A DNA stretch of 64,000 nt from Piscicola geometra (lineage: Eukaryota; Annelida; Clitellata; Hirudinida; Piscicolidae), in NCBI GenBank assembly GCA_943735955.1, contig OX030959.1, forward strand, positions 1,831,272 to 1,895,271. Direction: 5' to 3'. Position 1 is the first letter of the stretch; each line of letters begins with the position of its first letter. The position numbers and the translations under genes were made by a program. The notes under the pieces are model-generated. The model was not told the DNA's origin, searched no databases, and saw nothing but the letters and a program-made list of their open reading frames with translations. Shown here one piece after another: positions 38,261-53,473 of the stretch.

Positions 38261-39272
38261 TTTGTTGTTTGATCATATGTAATTTCTACGTCTTGGATTT
38301 CAATCAATCCACATCCCCTAAAACTTATTTTAAAAGTGAACAAATGTGAGCTGATGCGTTTTACTTAATAAACAACCCAAAATTGTATAAATAAAAAATA
38401 AATTTCAACGGCTTTTATATGTTAAATATTAAAAAAATATCAACCTTTAATTATGATTGGAGTTCATTTAGTCGCTAAACCACCAAGAGCAGAATAGAAA
38501 TACTGGTCAGACAAGCAGAAGCAGACAAGTAGCACACTGCAAGAGGAAGGGTTTAGGACTTTATAATGTAAGCCAAGGCGATCATGAAACTCTATATAAG
38601 AACAAAACGAAGAAATAAATTAGTCAAAAACAAAACAAAAAGATATCGCTTAAATTAAAACTCAAAATGGATTTACAATTCATAAATTAGGATTTGAATG
38701 TTAAAAAACTTAACTAACCACAGCCCTACTAAAAAGTTATGAGATGCATAAATTTTGCAGTTTGAACAAATGACTTCATTGAATCATCAATTAGTACCTT
38801 AAGCCATCTTCAACTCATGCTAGGATGTTCAAGATAAGGCATTCAGTGGGAAGACACAGGTTTCTAAGTTGAGAACTCTCTGCGAAGACATGATTGCAAT
38901 AGAAATTGAACGAATCTTAAAAAGCTTAACAATCCAAAAGCATAAATAATATGATCAAAATCAGCCAAAAGTTGAATGATAAATAAATAGTAACATATTT
39001 TCACATTTGAAATTGACATTTTTAATAAATAGTTATTCAAAAAACCAAATAATCAAATCGCTGAGAGCGTGGCAGAGCTTATTGAATGAAACAGGCGTAT
39101 AGTGACATCAAGATGTTTCGGTTGGAGCTCTGATTTTGGTGCGAAGAAAGACTAGAAATTGTTGCGATTGAGTCCTACAAACATTCAATAAATATACTTC
39201 CACAACAAGTAAATTCAACAAAACATGCACGAAACAGAGTATGGTGGCATTATTTGGTGGGCTGTTGAACAA
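38261..39272. other. Intergenic region upstream of N4BP2 and downstream of CTTNBP2
   Basis: AT-rich, about 1 kb. I see no gene, RNA or repeat with clear structure. It must contain the N4BP2 promoter and the CTTNBP2 3' UTR. Confidence 0.5.
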
Positions 39273-42200
39273 TCACGCAGTCTTCTGATTGGACAGTACT
39301 TTGAGCGGTTGCGGGGGTTTTGGAAGGAGAGAACCAATCAGCAGGGGCCTTCGACTCGGGTGGTTGGTTGTGGAGGTGGTTGGTTGGATGGTGGATAGGA
39401 AATGGGAGAAGTTTTGTGGTGAGCAGAGAAGCCGAGCTAGGTGTGCCATGTTGCGTGTTTTCATGCCTGGAAGGAGATGTGTTTGAGATCTAAATAAATT
39501 AAAATGAATCATTCATTTGTTGATCGAAACTGAAACACTAACCTGCCGTTCAAACAGCGTGTCTCGTTTATTGGAACAACTTCCACACATTTGTCGATCG
39601 ATTCGGTTTGATTCAAAGACCGATTTTTATCTTTCTTAGATTTTGTATCAAATTCGATCCCGCCTTTGAAGCAGCTCAAAAACCTCTCTTTCTCTGGAGT
39701 CAGTTAGTTATTTCTTAATGGGCAAGTATTGCCTTTAAATGAAACATATCAGAACACAAACTATGAAATAATATTTTTCTCAATCGGCAAGAGCACCTAG
39801 CAAGAACTGACCATGCGAGTTGAGGGGGCAGTCAGGAACGACTGCTCGCTGCAAGAGGACGTAGAGGGCGGTCGAGAGCACCTTGCCGTCGCCTCCATCA
39901 CCTGCCTGCGGAGTCCTGCTGATGGCCCGTCTGATGAGGGGCTCGATGGAGTGGTTCCACAGGCCTGCAACCCACCTGCATGCGTATAATTGATTCAATT
40001 GCGGATGCTAAAGAGTGGAAAAAAATGATGGAAGCACTGATCGACTGATTGGGCAATGACGGGTACCTGAGGAGGTCTTTAGGCCTGTTTCTGCTGACGG
40101 GAGAGTGCAGGAAGAGACCTGGTCCGAATGAAACGTCCACCAGACCCAGTTTGCCAAGGCCGTCATTCAGTCGCTGTGCCATCATCACCAGCCATTCCAC
40201 CGCCTGCGCAGTGTTTCAAAACTATGAATAACCCTCAAAACCACTTCAACACCACATCTCTACAATCTTAATACAAACTCAACACCATCTTGAGATACCA
40301 CCTTGAAGAGATTGCTCTCTTGGGCGGGCATGAGACCATCGTGTTCGTTGAGCAGCTTTCGACACAAGTGTCTTTGCAGCAAATACCTGGGTGGTGGTGG
40401 TGGCAGTGGTTCTAGCGGTGGTCATCACCAGACTCTACCGGTGAGTTATCGACCACTGCCGTTGGAAACTATAGAGAATCATTAGAAAAAACCTGCAAGG
40501 CTCTTGATCCCTGCGTACTGACACCCACTTGAAGCGGTGCTGTATCGATGCCTCCAAGCCTACTAGTCTGTCGCCATCATCATCATCATAATCATCATCA
40601 TCATCACCATAAGCATCATCATCATCATCATCATAATCATCATCATCATCATGAAAAAAAGACACGAAATTTAAAACAACGACAGTATCATGTTTAAAAT
40701 GAGACGAGGTTGGTCGAGCCAGGAGCACCTGTGTGTGTTGATGGTGCAGATGATGTGGCAGTTCGTGTGCAGGTAGTAGGCACTGTCTCCTGTGCGGCGG
40801 TGGTGGTAGTGGTGGTGGTAGGTTGTATTGTAGTTGTATGGTTGAAGGTGCGGTGGTGGTGGTGGTGGTAGGTTGTATTGTAGTTGTATGGTTGAAGGTG
40901 CGGTGGTGGTGGTGGTGGTAGGTTGTATTGTAGTTGTATGGTTGAAGGTGCGGTGGTGGTGGTGGTGGTGGTGGTAGGTTGTATTGTAGTTGTATGGTTG
41001 AAGGTGCGGTGGTGGTGGTGGTGGTGGTGGTGGTGGTGGTAGGTTGTATTGTAGTTGTATGGTTGAAGGTGCGGTGGTGGTGGTGGTGGTGGTGGTGGTA
41101 GGTTGTATTGTAGTTGTATGGTTGAAGGTGCGGTGGTGGTGGTGGTGGTAGGTTGTATTGTAGTTGTATGGTTGAAGGTGCGGTGGTGGTGGTGGTGGTG
41201 GTGGTGGTAGGTTGTATTGTAGTTGTATGGTTGAAGGTGCGGTGGTGGTGGTGGTGGTGGTGGTGGTGGTGGTAGGTTGTATTGTAGTTGTATGGTTGAA
41301 GGTGCGGTGGTGGTGGTGGTGGTAGGTTGTATTGTAGTTGTATGGTTGAAGGTGCGGTGGTGATGGATGGGTGAATAACAAAGAAAAGTAATGAAAGGAA
41401 AGGAAGAAAGAGGAGGAAGGAGGAGAAAAAGCACCCTGTTTGAGACTGACGAGGTGACCAGGGCCTGGGTGGTCGAGGCAAGAGGCGACGTGAGCGAACA
41501 TGAGCTGCAGTTGCTCGCAGCTGATGCCCTCCAGCACCAGGACGATCGAGGCGTGAGAGGGCGCTGCTTCGGTGCTGCGAACTAGACACCCTAGCGAGTG
41601 AAATAAAATTATCCTTCTCAAGATTCTTCAAGTTGAAGGCCATCGAAATGATAAGTAATATTCATTAGATTTGTACCATTATCGGTGAGAAGGGAGAGGA
41701 GGTGCGAGGTGGTCGACGAAGGATCGATCTGGTGGCTGGTCACATGACAACTGCAAGCCTTCATCGAGGCCTGCTTCTGGCGGGAAAGGAGTAGTGAAGA
41801 GATGAAGAGAAGATCAACTGCTGTCATCATGCTGCATACATGCATGGGTTCTTTGAATTTTTTCAAACAAATAAAATATATAAAAAAAACTTATTATTAT
41901 TAATAGCACTTAGTGTTAGAAAGATTGATTGAAATGATGCTTAGGGATGCCAGACAAGAAAACAACGTCTAAAGAGAATAGACCTGCATGAATGAAGCAA
42001 GCCTCCTGACCATGAAGCTCTTGCCAGAGCCCTTAGGTCCGTAAAACACCACCGACTTGTACTGCCCGATCTGGTGGTTGTGTTGCAGTGTAGTGTTGCA
42101 GTGTAGTGTTGCAGTGTAGTGTTGCCGTGTAGTGTTGCAGTGTAGTGTTGCAGTGTAGTGGTGCATTGTAGTGGTGCAGTTTAGTGTTGCCGTGTAGTGG

Positions 42201-44859
42201 TGCATTGTAGTGTTGCATTGTCATATTTGATATTATCATTTATTTCGATAACTTTCATTCGAAATAATATTAAAATAAGAATATAGAGTATTAAAATGAT
42301 GAACGACAAACAATCCTGAGGTAGTTGTGAAGGACGAAGAGTGGGATGAGGCTGTAGTAGGCCAGACTGTCCAGTTTGTCTTCGTCTGCATTGTGCAGTG
42401 CAATACATAACAAATAGTAACGATGAAAGGTAACAAGTCACCGATGAAAATCACTTTTTTCATTGACAGAAGACAATGCACTCACCTTGGAGCTTGATGC
42501 ACACAGAGGGGGCATCATGGACTGTGAGCATCTCGTAGGGGCTTTTGTGTGTCTGCGTGCCTGGCCACCAGTGGTAGCGGCCTGTGTGGCAGTGGTGGTG
42601 GTGGCTTCACTAAACATTTGCAAACAACCAGAATACAAATCTTAAACTTTTCTTTCACACGCGAGATGGCGTCCTGAATGCCCACCGATGGAGTAGTACT
42701 TGACACTCTTGGCATCAAGGCCCAGACTGGAGGAAGTGGAGTGGCTGGAGGCCTGCTGCAGCTTGCCGATCCTGACGCTCGTGATGCCGGCACTGACTTG
42801 ACTGACGTGCGAGAGGAAGAGGCCGCACAGCTGCTCCTCCAACTGCTTCCACTGCGTCTTCATGGTGACGCTGACGCTGCCAATCCTCACTTGATTGATG
42901 TCGTTGGAGGTGTTGCTGACAGACTCAGGAGGCTCAGCGGTGGTGGCCGATTGGAGGTCGATGAGAACAGGGCATGTGACTTCTTTGTTCGTCTCTGCAA
43001 ACAAAAACTGACATGGAATAATAATAATAATAATTGTCATTTTTGTATAGCGCCCGGGCACGCAACTGAAGCGCTTTCACTGCGTCGTAATGCAATAAAG
43101 AAATAAAAATAATTATAATAGTGATGTTATGAAAAGGAGAGCAAAGAGTAGCATGAAGTAATTATTAAGAATGATAGGCTTAGTTAAAGTAATGAGTTTT
43201 TAGTTTGGCTTTGAAAGTCGAAAATTGGTTGATGGAGGGCTTAATATTGTTTTCAAAAATGTAATGAGAAAGAAAAAACGATTTTAACGCAAAATTGAAA
43301 GGCGAGAAAACAAAAAAATCACACCAGTGTTGAAGAGAAGTTTGAGGCAGGCAGGTGAAGCGATTTGCAGGGGGGTTCGCATCCAACGGTCTTTGCCGTC
43401 CATCTCCAAACCATACCCGCTGAACTTTAACAACTCTTCCATGCATTCCTGTCGATGAGCGGACGTACGAACATTATACTAGCATGAACGACACACACTC
43501 GATTGAAAGCACCTTATTCTCGTTGGCGATGGCGAGATGCAGCAGTGTGCACGCATCCTTGTCCTGCATGGCGATCACTCGACCGACTACCTGCCTATGA
43601 TCCTCGTTGGGGTGTCTGCAGAAGAGCAGTTGATGCAGGCAGTGGTGATGGTCTGAGAAAATTGCAGTATGCAGGGGAGTCCAGCTGTTCTGTCATGGTA
43701 GATGTGAGGGTGGTAGTGATGATGGTGGTGGTGGTGTTGTTTCAATAGTAGTATTCATAGCAGTGTTATTTTATATTTAAGATATACAGCGACTAACAAT
43801 GTTAACGACGTCGATGGCAGCTCCAGCGGCGAGGAGTGTTGAGAGGCAGTCTGCATGTCCGTTGGCGGCTGAAGAGTGCAGTGGCGTCATGCCGATGTGG
43901 TTGGCAAGGTGCACCGATGCTCCGTGCTTGAGGAGGAGGGAGAGGCATCTGCATGGGTGGATGATGGGTAGTAGAAGGGCGATGGTAGTGTTTATAAAGG
44001 TGGGCAGTAGAATAGGTAGTAGAGTTCGTGGCTTAAAATGACAAATTAATTTTTTATTTATTATTTATCTCATGAATCTATCAAAAAATGGAGCAAATAG
44101 GAGACAAGAACAAGGAAGATGATTAAAGCAACCAACGTGTGGTTGCCTTCAGCTGCAGCTAAGTTGAGCGGCGTCATCTGGTCAGCATTCAGCACATCCA
44201 CATGCCATCCATGCTCCAACAACACCTCCAAGCAAGCTGCCGTCATAGGTGGTGGTAGTGGTGGAAGTGATGGCAGTAGAAGGAGAACAGTGTAAAACTA
44301 AATCAATGCGGTATTTATTTAATTACTCATTTATGCATTATAACTTATAAGTTACAGCATAATTGAAAAGTGATTCAGTTACCGTGAGAGGCACACTCAA
44401 CGCAGAAGTGCAGGGGTGTGCATGAGTTGGGCAAGAGGGAGTGGAGGTGGTCGGAGTGGAGGGAGGAGTGCTGAAGCAAGCGCCTCAGAGCTGTGTCGTC
44501 GTTGGTGGCTATGCAGGATTGAAGCTGCTTCAAGTTGACGTCGACTTTTGGCCTCCTGATGATAGTTGCGAAAGAGAAAGAGGGAGAGAGGGAGGGAGAG
44601 TGTGGTCGCGAGGAGGGTTGTGAGGGAGGAAGAGAAGGAGGGAGAGAAGGAGGGAGAGAAGGAGGGAGAGAAGGAGGGAGAGAAGGAGGGAGAGAAGGAG
44701 GGAGAGAAGGAGGGAGAGAAGGAGGGAGAGAAGGAGGGAGAGAAGGAGGTTGGGAGGGTGGTTCTGAGATGGCGGCACTGATCAACTCCTGCAGACCAGC
44801 CATCTCCGCATGGAAGATGTTGAAGAAGCTCTTTGAGGTCTCCTTGCCTTCCTGATGAC

Positions 44860-44893
<34 letters not shown>

Positions 44894-47098
44894 GTGATTA
44901 TGTATTTTAGTAATTGATAATTCATTAATCTTAGGTGATTTATCATGCGACAGTGAAACTGAGATGTCGACAATGTCTGAATTTTTAAGACAACTGTAGA
45001 GAAGTATGCTACTGAAAAGGTAGCCTTACTAATTAAAAGAACTAAATGAATATGTAACCGTAAGTTGCTTGGCCGATGGAGAGACAGAAGAGTTAGAGCT
45101 AGAGAGGGAGGAGGTGGAGGAAGAGAAGGAGGAAGGAGAAGGGAGGGGAGAAGGAGGTGCTTCTTTAAATGAGGGTGATTCGAGGTTGAGGCCTGAGATG
45201 TTGATGGAAGGAAGAGGAGGAGGATGAGGTGGATGAGGAAGGGAGTGGGCGGTGGAGCCTGAATGGTGGTGTCTCCTCAGGTGGGGCGAGTCGAATTGCA
45301 GTTTCCGATTGGTGCTCAAGTGGTGGGCTGGAGTGCCTGGAGAGATGGTGACTTTGGGAGAGATGCTTCCCTTGGGAGAGAGGTGCAGTGGGGAAGGCAA
45401 CAAAGAAGTGTGGTGGTGGAGGTGATGGAGTGGTTTCAAGTGCTGCTGCAGCTTCAGCTGGTTGAGTTGCTGCCTCAGTCGGATGATCTCGTCGTCCTTC
45501 ACCTTCATCCTCGCCTCGAAGTGCCTGTGCCCTGCTGCCTCGTCGTCGTCCCCACTCGAGCGCTTCTGCTCCACTTCCAACTGTGCCATTCAAGAGTATT
45601 TACCACTATCCTTCATTGTCCTCTAGCACCCTTCTTAACTGATTCAATTAGGAGCTAATACTCCTTCGAAATAATTATATTACAACTCTAAAATCAATAA
45701 AAATATTTACTAAATTGTAAACATTTTATGAAAAACTGTCAAACTAACCTGCGCCAGCTTGCGATTGAGGCAGGAGTTGCTGTTCATGAGCACGTGCACC
45801 TGCCCCTCCAACTCAGCGACCACATCGACCAGACAGGCCATCTTCCTGCACAACCACTGCCTCTCTCGCGCCAGCAGAAGGGCAGCCTGTTGGTGCCTGT
45901 CGGAGTGGAGCGCCTCATCTTCCAACACGCCCACCCTCTCCTGCAGTCTAGCCTTGTCTTCCAGCGCCTGCGAGAGCTGCCGTGTTTGACGCATGTGTGA
46001 GTGCCTTTCTGTAAACACGATTCCAAGCATGAAAAGTTTGCTTAATGAAACAAATATCAATGAGGTCATTTAAAAATCGGTTCTCAAATACCACCTGCAG
46101 AAGCAACTTCTCCTTCTGCTCAATGAACTCCTGCTGCACTCGATGCAGTTCATCTGAGAAGTCCTTCCACAGCTGCCTCTGCACTGACACCTCCTCACAC
46201 GCCTGCAGGTTGTCATCATTCATTCAGGATTATTAATTGAAACATCTTTTTATTACATTATTACTGATTTGAAAAGTAGAAAAAATAATTTTAAAAATTA
46301 AAAATTAAAAGCAGTAGTCAGTCTAATATTAGAGTTTGTCTCCTCACAAGCAGATATTGGTGGGAAACATGCTTGAAGACCCTCCTCAGCTTCTTCTGCT
46401 GACCACTCCTGCACTGCAAGTACTTCTCGAGCTCCCCCTTCATCATCGTCAAGTCACCCTTCAGGTCTTTGAACTTCAAGTCTTCTGTGAAAAAGTTGTC
46501 CTTTGAGGCTGTGAAGAAGCCGTACTTCAACTTTTTGTAGTCATCCTTTAGTTTCACCTGTGATAATTTATCTGATTGAGTTAATAGTAACTATTAAAGT
46601 TATGATTATAATCATGACTCAACTTACTATCATCATCATCATTGGCATCATCATCATCATCATCACCTTGAGCATGCTGAATGCCAGTTCCAAAGATGTC
46701 ATTTCATTTTCCATGTAGGCCAGCAAATCCAGCAACTGCTCCTTGCTCCACTCATTCAAGTCATCTTGCTGTAGGGAGGCATGCCATTTATTCCCTATGT
46801 TCTGAGATCACTTAAAAACCATGAAGATAATGAAAAATGGAAAAATCCTAATTGGATTTATCAGAGTAAATTTTTGAATTAATATAATTTTGTGTTATCA
46901 AATTAAATACATGTGGTTAAGAACATAAGATAAAATGAATATAAAGATATGTGACAATGAATGATGAGCAATATAAATGTTATTAACATATTAATAAAAT
47001 TATTCAAATACATCAGTAAATAAAAATAATTGTTATACAGTTTCATTATTTTCTTCCTCTTCATAATTCAAGTTTTCCTTCGAAATAGCTTTTTCCAT
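39273..47098 (-). CDS. CTTNBP2: Cortactin-binding protein 2 homologue (coiled coil, ankyrins, P-loop domain), ~24 exons
   Basis: CTTNBP2 is a scaffold that binds cortactin and the STRIPAK complex and helps organise actin at synapses and junctions. The proposed first exon is 47039-47098 (ATG, 20 codons, phase 0 into the next). The coiled coil comprises exons near 46668-46768 (LNEWSKEQLLDLLAYMENE), 46350-46559, 46080-46205, 45750-46000 and the first part of 45060-45590, which then becomes Pro/Ser-rich. Exon 44390-44852 has a coded SLPP repeat and starts the ankyrins (CTPLHFCVECASHG). Ankyrins continue at 44140-44240, 43800-43950, 43513-43688 and 43325-43450. Exon 42660-42990 (TMKTQWKQLEEQL) and 42486-42590 lead to the nucleotide-binding-like part: 41985-42073 (FYGPKGSGKSFMVRRL), 41443-41590 (SIVLVLEGI), 40490-40560 (HRFKWVSVRRDQEP), 40066-40206 (LGLVDVSFGPGLFLHSPV), 39808-39976 (LWNHSIEPLIRRAI) and tail exons 39543-39697 and 39273-39490. 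The domain order matches vertebrate CTTNBP2. Confidence 0.9.
40798..41362. repeat. Compound minisatellite: ~35-bp unit with variable (TGG)n spacers, ~10 copies
   Basis: The constant part reads taggttgtattgtagttgta then tggttgaaggtgcgg, and it is followed each time by 3 to 10 tgg units. It fills most of the CTTNBP2 intron between the exons at 41443-41590 and about 40715-40790. The His/Pro/Thr-rich reading frames of up to 400 codons across it are artefacts. Confidence 0.92.
42072..42222. repeat. 13-bp tandem repeat (gtagtgttgcagt), about 11 copies
   Basis: It lies just upstream (minus-strand sense) of the exon that encodes the CTTNBP2 Walker A motif, again next to a 3' splice site. Units vary (gttgccgt, ggtgcatt). 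Confidence 0.85.
43016..43320 (-). repeat. Dispersed repeat with (ATT)n tail, copy in a CTTNBP2 intron
   Basis: On the plus strand it reads (aat)n, then ttttgtatagcgcccgggca, then cgcaactgaagcgctttcac and about 230 further bases. Read on the minus strand it ends in (ATT)n, as non-LTR-derived elements often do. A shorter relative is at 49085-49155 in the same orientation. Confidence 0.55.
44630..44752 (-). repeat. Coding 12-bp repeat giving (SLPP)n in CTTNBP2
   Basis: About ten copies of ggagggagagaa lie inside an exon and are read on the minus strand as Ser-Leu-Pro-Pro. The frame continues on both sides into ordinary CTTNBP2 sequence (LQELISAAI before, RRPKVDVNLKQL after), so I treat it as translated. 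Confidence 0.75.
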
Positions 47099-48154
47099 TA
47101 AAAATATTTTATTGAATAGATATTTTTGACAAGTTTAAAATACAAAATAAATATTTAATTATAATTCGGAATAATTATATCATTTTTATTAATAAAACTT
47201 TAAAAACTCAAAAGTAAAAGCGAAGGCTTTAAACTATTTGTTACTGTGATTTGGAGAAATGTACCCTTTAAATACTCTTTTTTACGAAAATGTAATTGAA
47301 TTTTTTTTAAAAAATTATAAAAAACAACTTTTTAGTAAACAGAATGTTGAAACTTAAAACCACTTTTGGAGAAATTAAAAGATTTTTATAATTCGCTCAA
47401 ACTGTATTCCTTCGCTAGGTGTCATAGTCACTATGACATAGTTAAACTAGTTTATTCTTTTCCTAGTCAAGAAGGTTATAGGTGAACTGCACACAAAAGA
47501 AAGCACACTGCAAGTGTTAAATGCACATTTGATTTTGCATATTTCTTCTTGAAATGCGATTTTTCTGAAAATCCTAACCATAACCCTAACCTTAACTCTA
47601 AATTAACGTTTTTTCTGTAAAAAGAAGAAATGTGCAAAATCAAATGTGCATTTAACACATGCAGTGTGCATTCTTTTGTGTGCAGTTAACCTACAACCAG
47701 TCAAGAATTGGCATCTTAAATAGATTTTATGAGAAAATGGTAGTTCTGCTTTACTTGAATAATAATTATCATTATAACTATTATACTCGTAAATTTAATT
47801 ATATATCATGTATCATGCATCTTGAATTTGGATTTTAAATATAATTTTAAAAAATTTTATTTAATAAAAATTAAGTCAAAAAATTGAATAATACACCTAA
47901 AAGGTACGTACAAAACGACTGATTTAAACAAAATAAGCAAATTAAAAAAAACCTAAACCTCATCAATTGATTAATTGATTATTTACAAGAATAACTGTGA
48001 ACTGGAAGTTAGGAAGAATGGATAGATTCGACCAAACCAAAAAGATATGTGAAAATGAATGAAATAGACTAACAACATCAAGTTTGATGAAAGAATAATA
48101 ATAAACAAATGAATAAATGAAGGAGTCCTATAGCGCAGCAGTGTGGGAGGAGAC
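47099..48154. other. Intergenic region between CTTNBP2 and ENTPD4/7
   Basis: AT-rich tandem-gene spacer. It contains the inverted-repeat element at 47474-47698. No other gene or structure seen. Confidence 0.6.
47474..47698. mobile_element. 225-bp MITE with 77-bp TIRs and a 9-bp target duplication (Mutator-like)
   Basis: The left arm starts ggttataggtgaactgcaca (47474) and the right arm ends tgcagttaacctacaacc (47698). The arms pair over 77 positions with five mismatches. Both ends are flanked by the same 9 bases, agtcaagaa, at 47465-47473 and 47699-47707. The ~70-bp centre includes ctaaccataaccctaacctt. Long TIRs with a 9-bp duplication are the hallmark of Mutator-like (MULE) elements; with no transposase inside, this is a non-autonomous copy. 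Confidence 0.9.
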
Positions 48155-51900
<3,746 letters not shown>

Positions 51901-52516
51901 AATATAATTATAATATTTATAAAAATATTTATTCTTATTAATTTGTAGAGTCTAATTATTAGAATCTAATATTTAAACATTGTTGTACGTAAATAAACTT
52001 GTATAAAATCAAATTAAAAAATGTGTTATTGATTTTTTAGCGTCATTTTAAATAAAATTTATAATGAATCTTATTAATTTTAAATTAAAATTTAAAAGGA
52101 TTAGCTCAGGTAAATGAGCACATTTAAAGAGCCACCTTAAAAGATAACTTTGGTTAAACTACAACAGTTGGCAATGATTAAAAAAAAGTTGAAAATTTTT
52201 GAATATTAACTCTTCAAATAAATTGTTAGAAAAAGCAATAAAAAAATGTAAAAAGTTTTTTTAATTATTGATAAAATATATATTATTTTTTCAATGCCTT
52301 AAAAAACGATAAAATAAAACAGTTGGGGGTGAACCTAAAAAAGTAACTGTAAAATTGCTAATAAATTTTTTTGAAACTTAAAATATTGAAATTCAATTTA
52401 ATAAAATGTATTGTCTATTAACCTAATACATTTTATAATTTATAATATAAATTTTATATTACATAAAAAGTTTCAATGGCACTTGGGTATTTATTCTTGA
52501 TTAAAAAATTATCATA
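51901..52516. promoter_or_regulatory. Compact divergent spacer between ENTPD4/7 and COX10 (possible shared promoter)
   Basis: Only 616 bp separate the two start codons, which point away from each other. The spacer is extremely AT-rich with long A and T runs and no repeat, TATA position or other motif I would trust. A shared promoter region is inferred from the geometry alone. Confidence 0.4.
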
Positions 52517-53438
52517 ATGATTAAAAAAGTAATCTTTCAAAAGTTACATTTTTCTCGAAAAAAATGTTTCATTAATGTGAGTTCATTAAAAAAAATTTTA
52601 ACCTATGATTATGATTTTCCATTATTGAATTGTACATTGGTTTTCTTACATGTCATTATTTCATCAAAGACTGTTGAGTCATATCTGGAAGGCTGGAGAA
52701 CAGTGTATCTTGCAAGCCATGTAAAAAGATCATCATCTCACCTGCCCAATAAACTAAAACAACATCAAGATGGCCACCAAGATGCAGAATCTTTAAGCGA
52801 TTCATCGAAGCAAGACCCTATTCCTTTCTTACCTCCCATTTACATCGACGTCTTCAGCAGCAACCACTTGAAACACACCCTCGAGAAGTACAAGCACAGG
52901 TTCCCTGCTGACATTGTAGAGAGTGACATCAACAAAGTCAAGTCTCAATTTTCGAGTCAGCATGCAGTGGTCTACGAGGAGTTGTTTGTGAAAAGTGACA
53001 ACATTGGAGATTTGATGTGGAAGCCTCTGCCCAATGACCTTAGCCCTGGTGTCTTCCTTCGTCTCGCGAAGATTAGACTCACTGGTTGGTTTAACTCCAT
53101 CTTCGCCATGCGACTCAGTTCACTTGCAAGCTTTAGCATTTATAATGATTTATTTGCAGTGGATAATGATTTAGAAATACTTTCAAAGATTTGTATGTTT
53201 CAAGCGAGTAGTGTGCTGAAATCGATTGATGTTGCAACAGGTCTGGTGGCTCTGTCGGCGATGGCTGGGTACGCGATGGCTCCAGGCCCATTCGAGACTG
53301 GCACCTTCTTGTGCCTCTCTTTGGGAGTACTCCTCACCTCCTCCGCTGCCAACTCTATCAACCAAGTGTGCTCTCACTCTTGCCAGTGTTCATTTCTATG
53401 TTCTGCTGTGCTGTTCATAACACATACATACACACACA

Positions 53439-53473
<35 letters not shown>

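Noticed and set aside
40435..41643. 400-codon His/Pro/Thr-rich minus-strand frame
   Set aside because: It runs through an intron minisatellite between two conserved CTTNBP2 exons. Only its short ends are coding, in agreement with the exon model.
47570..47610. Interstitial telomere repeat
   Set aside because: Only two to three degenerate taaccctaacc units inside the MITE centre, too few to call a telomeric tract.
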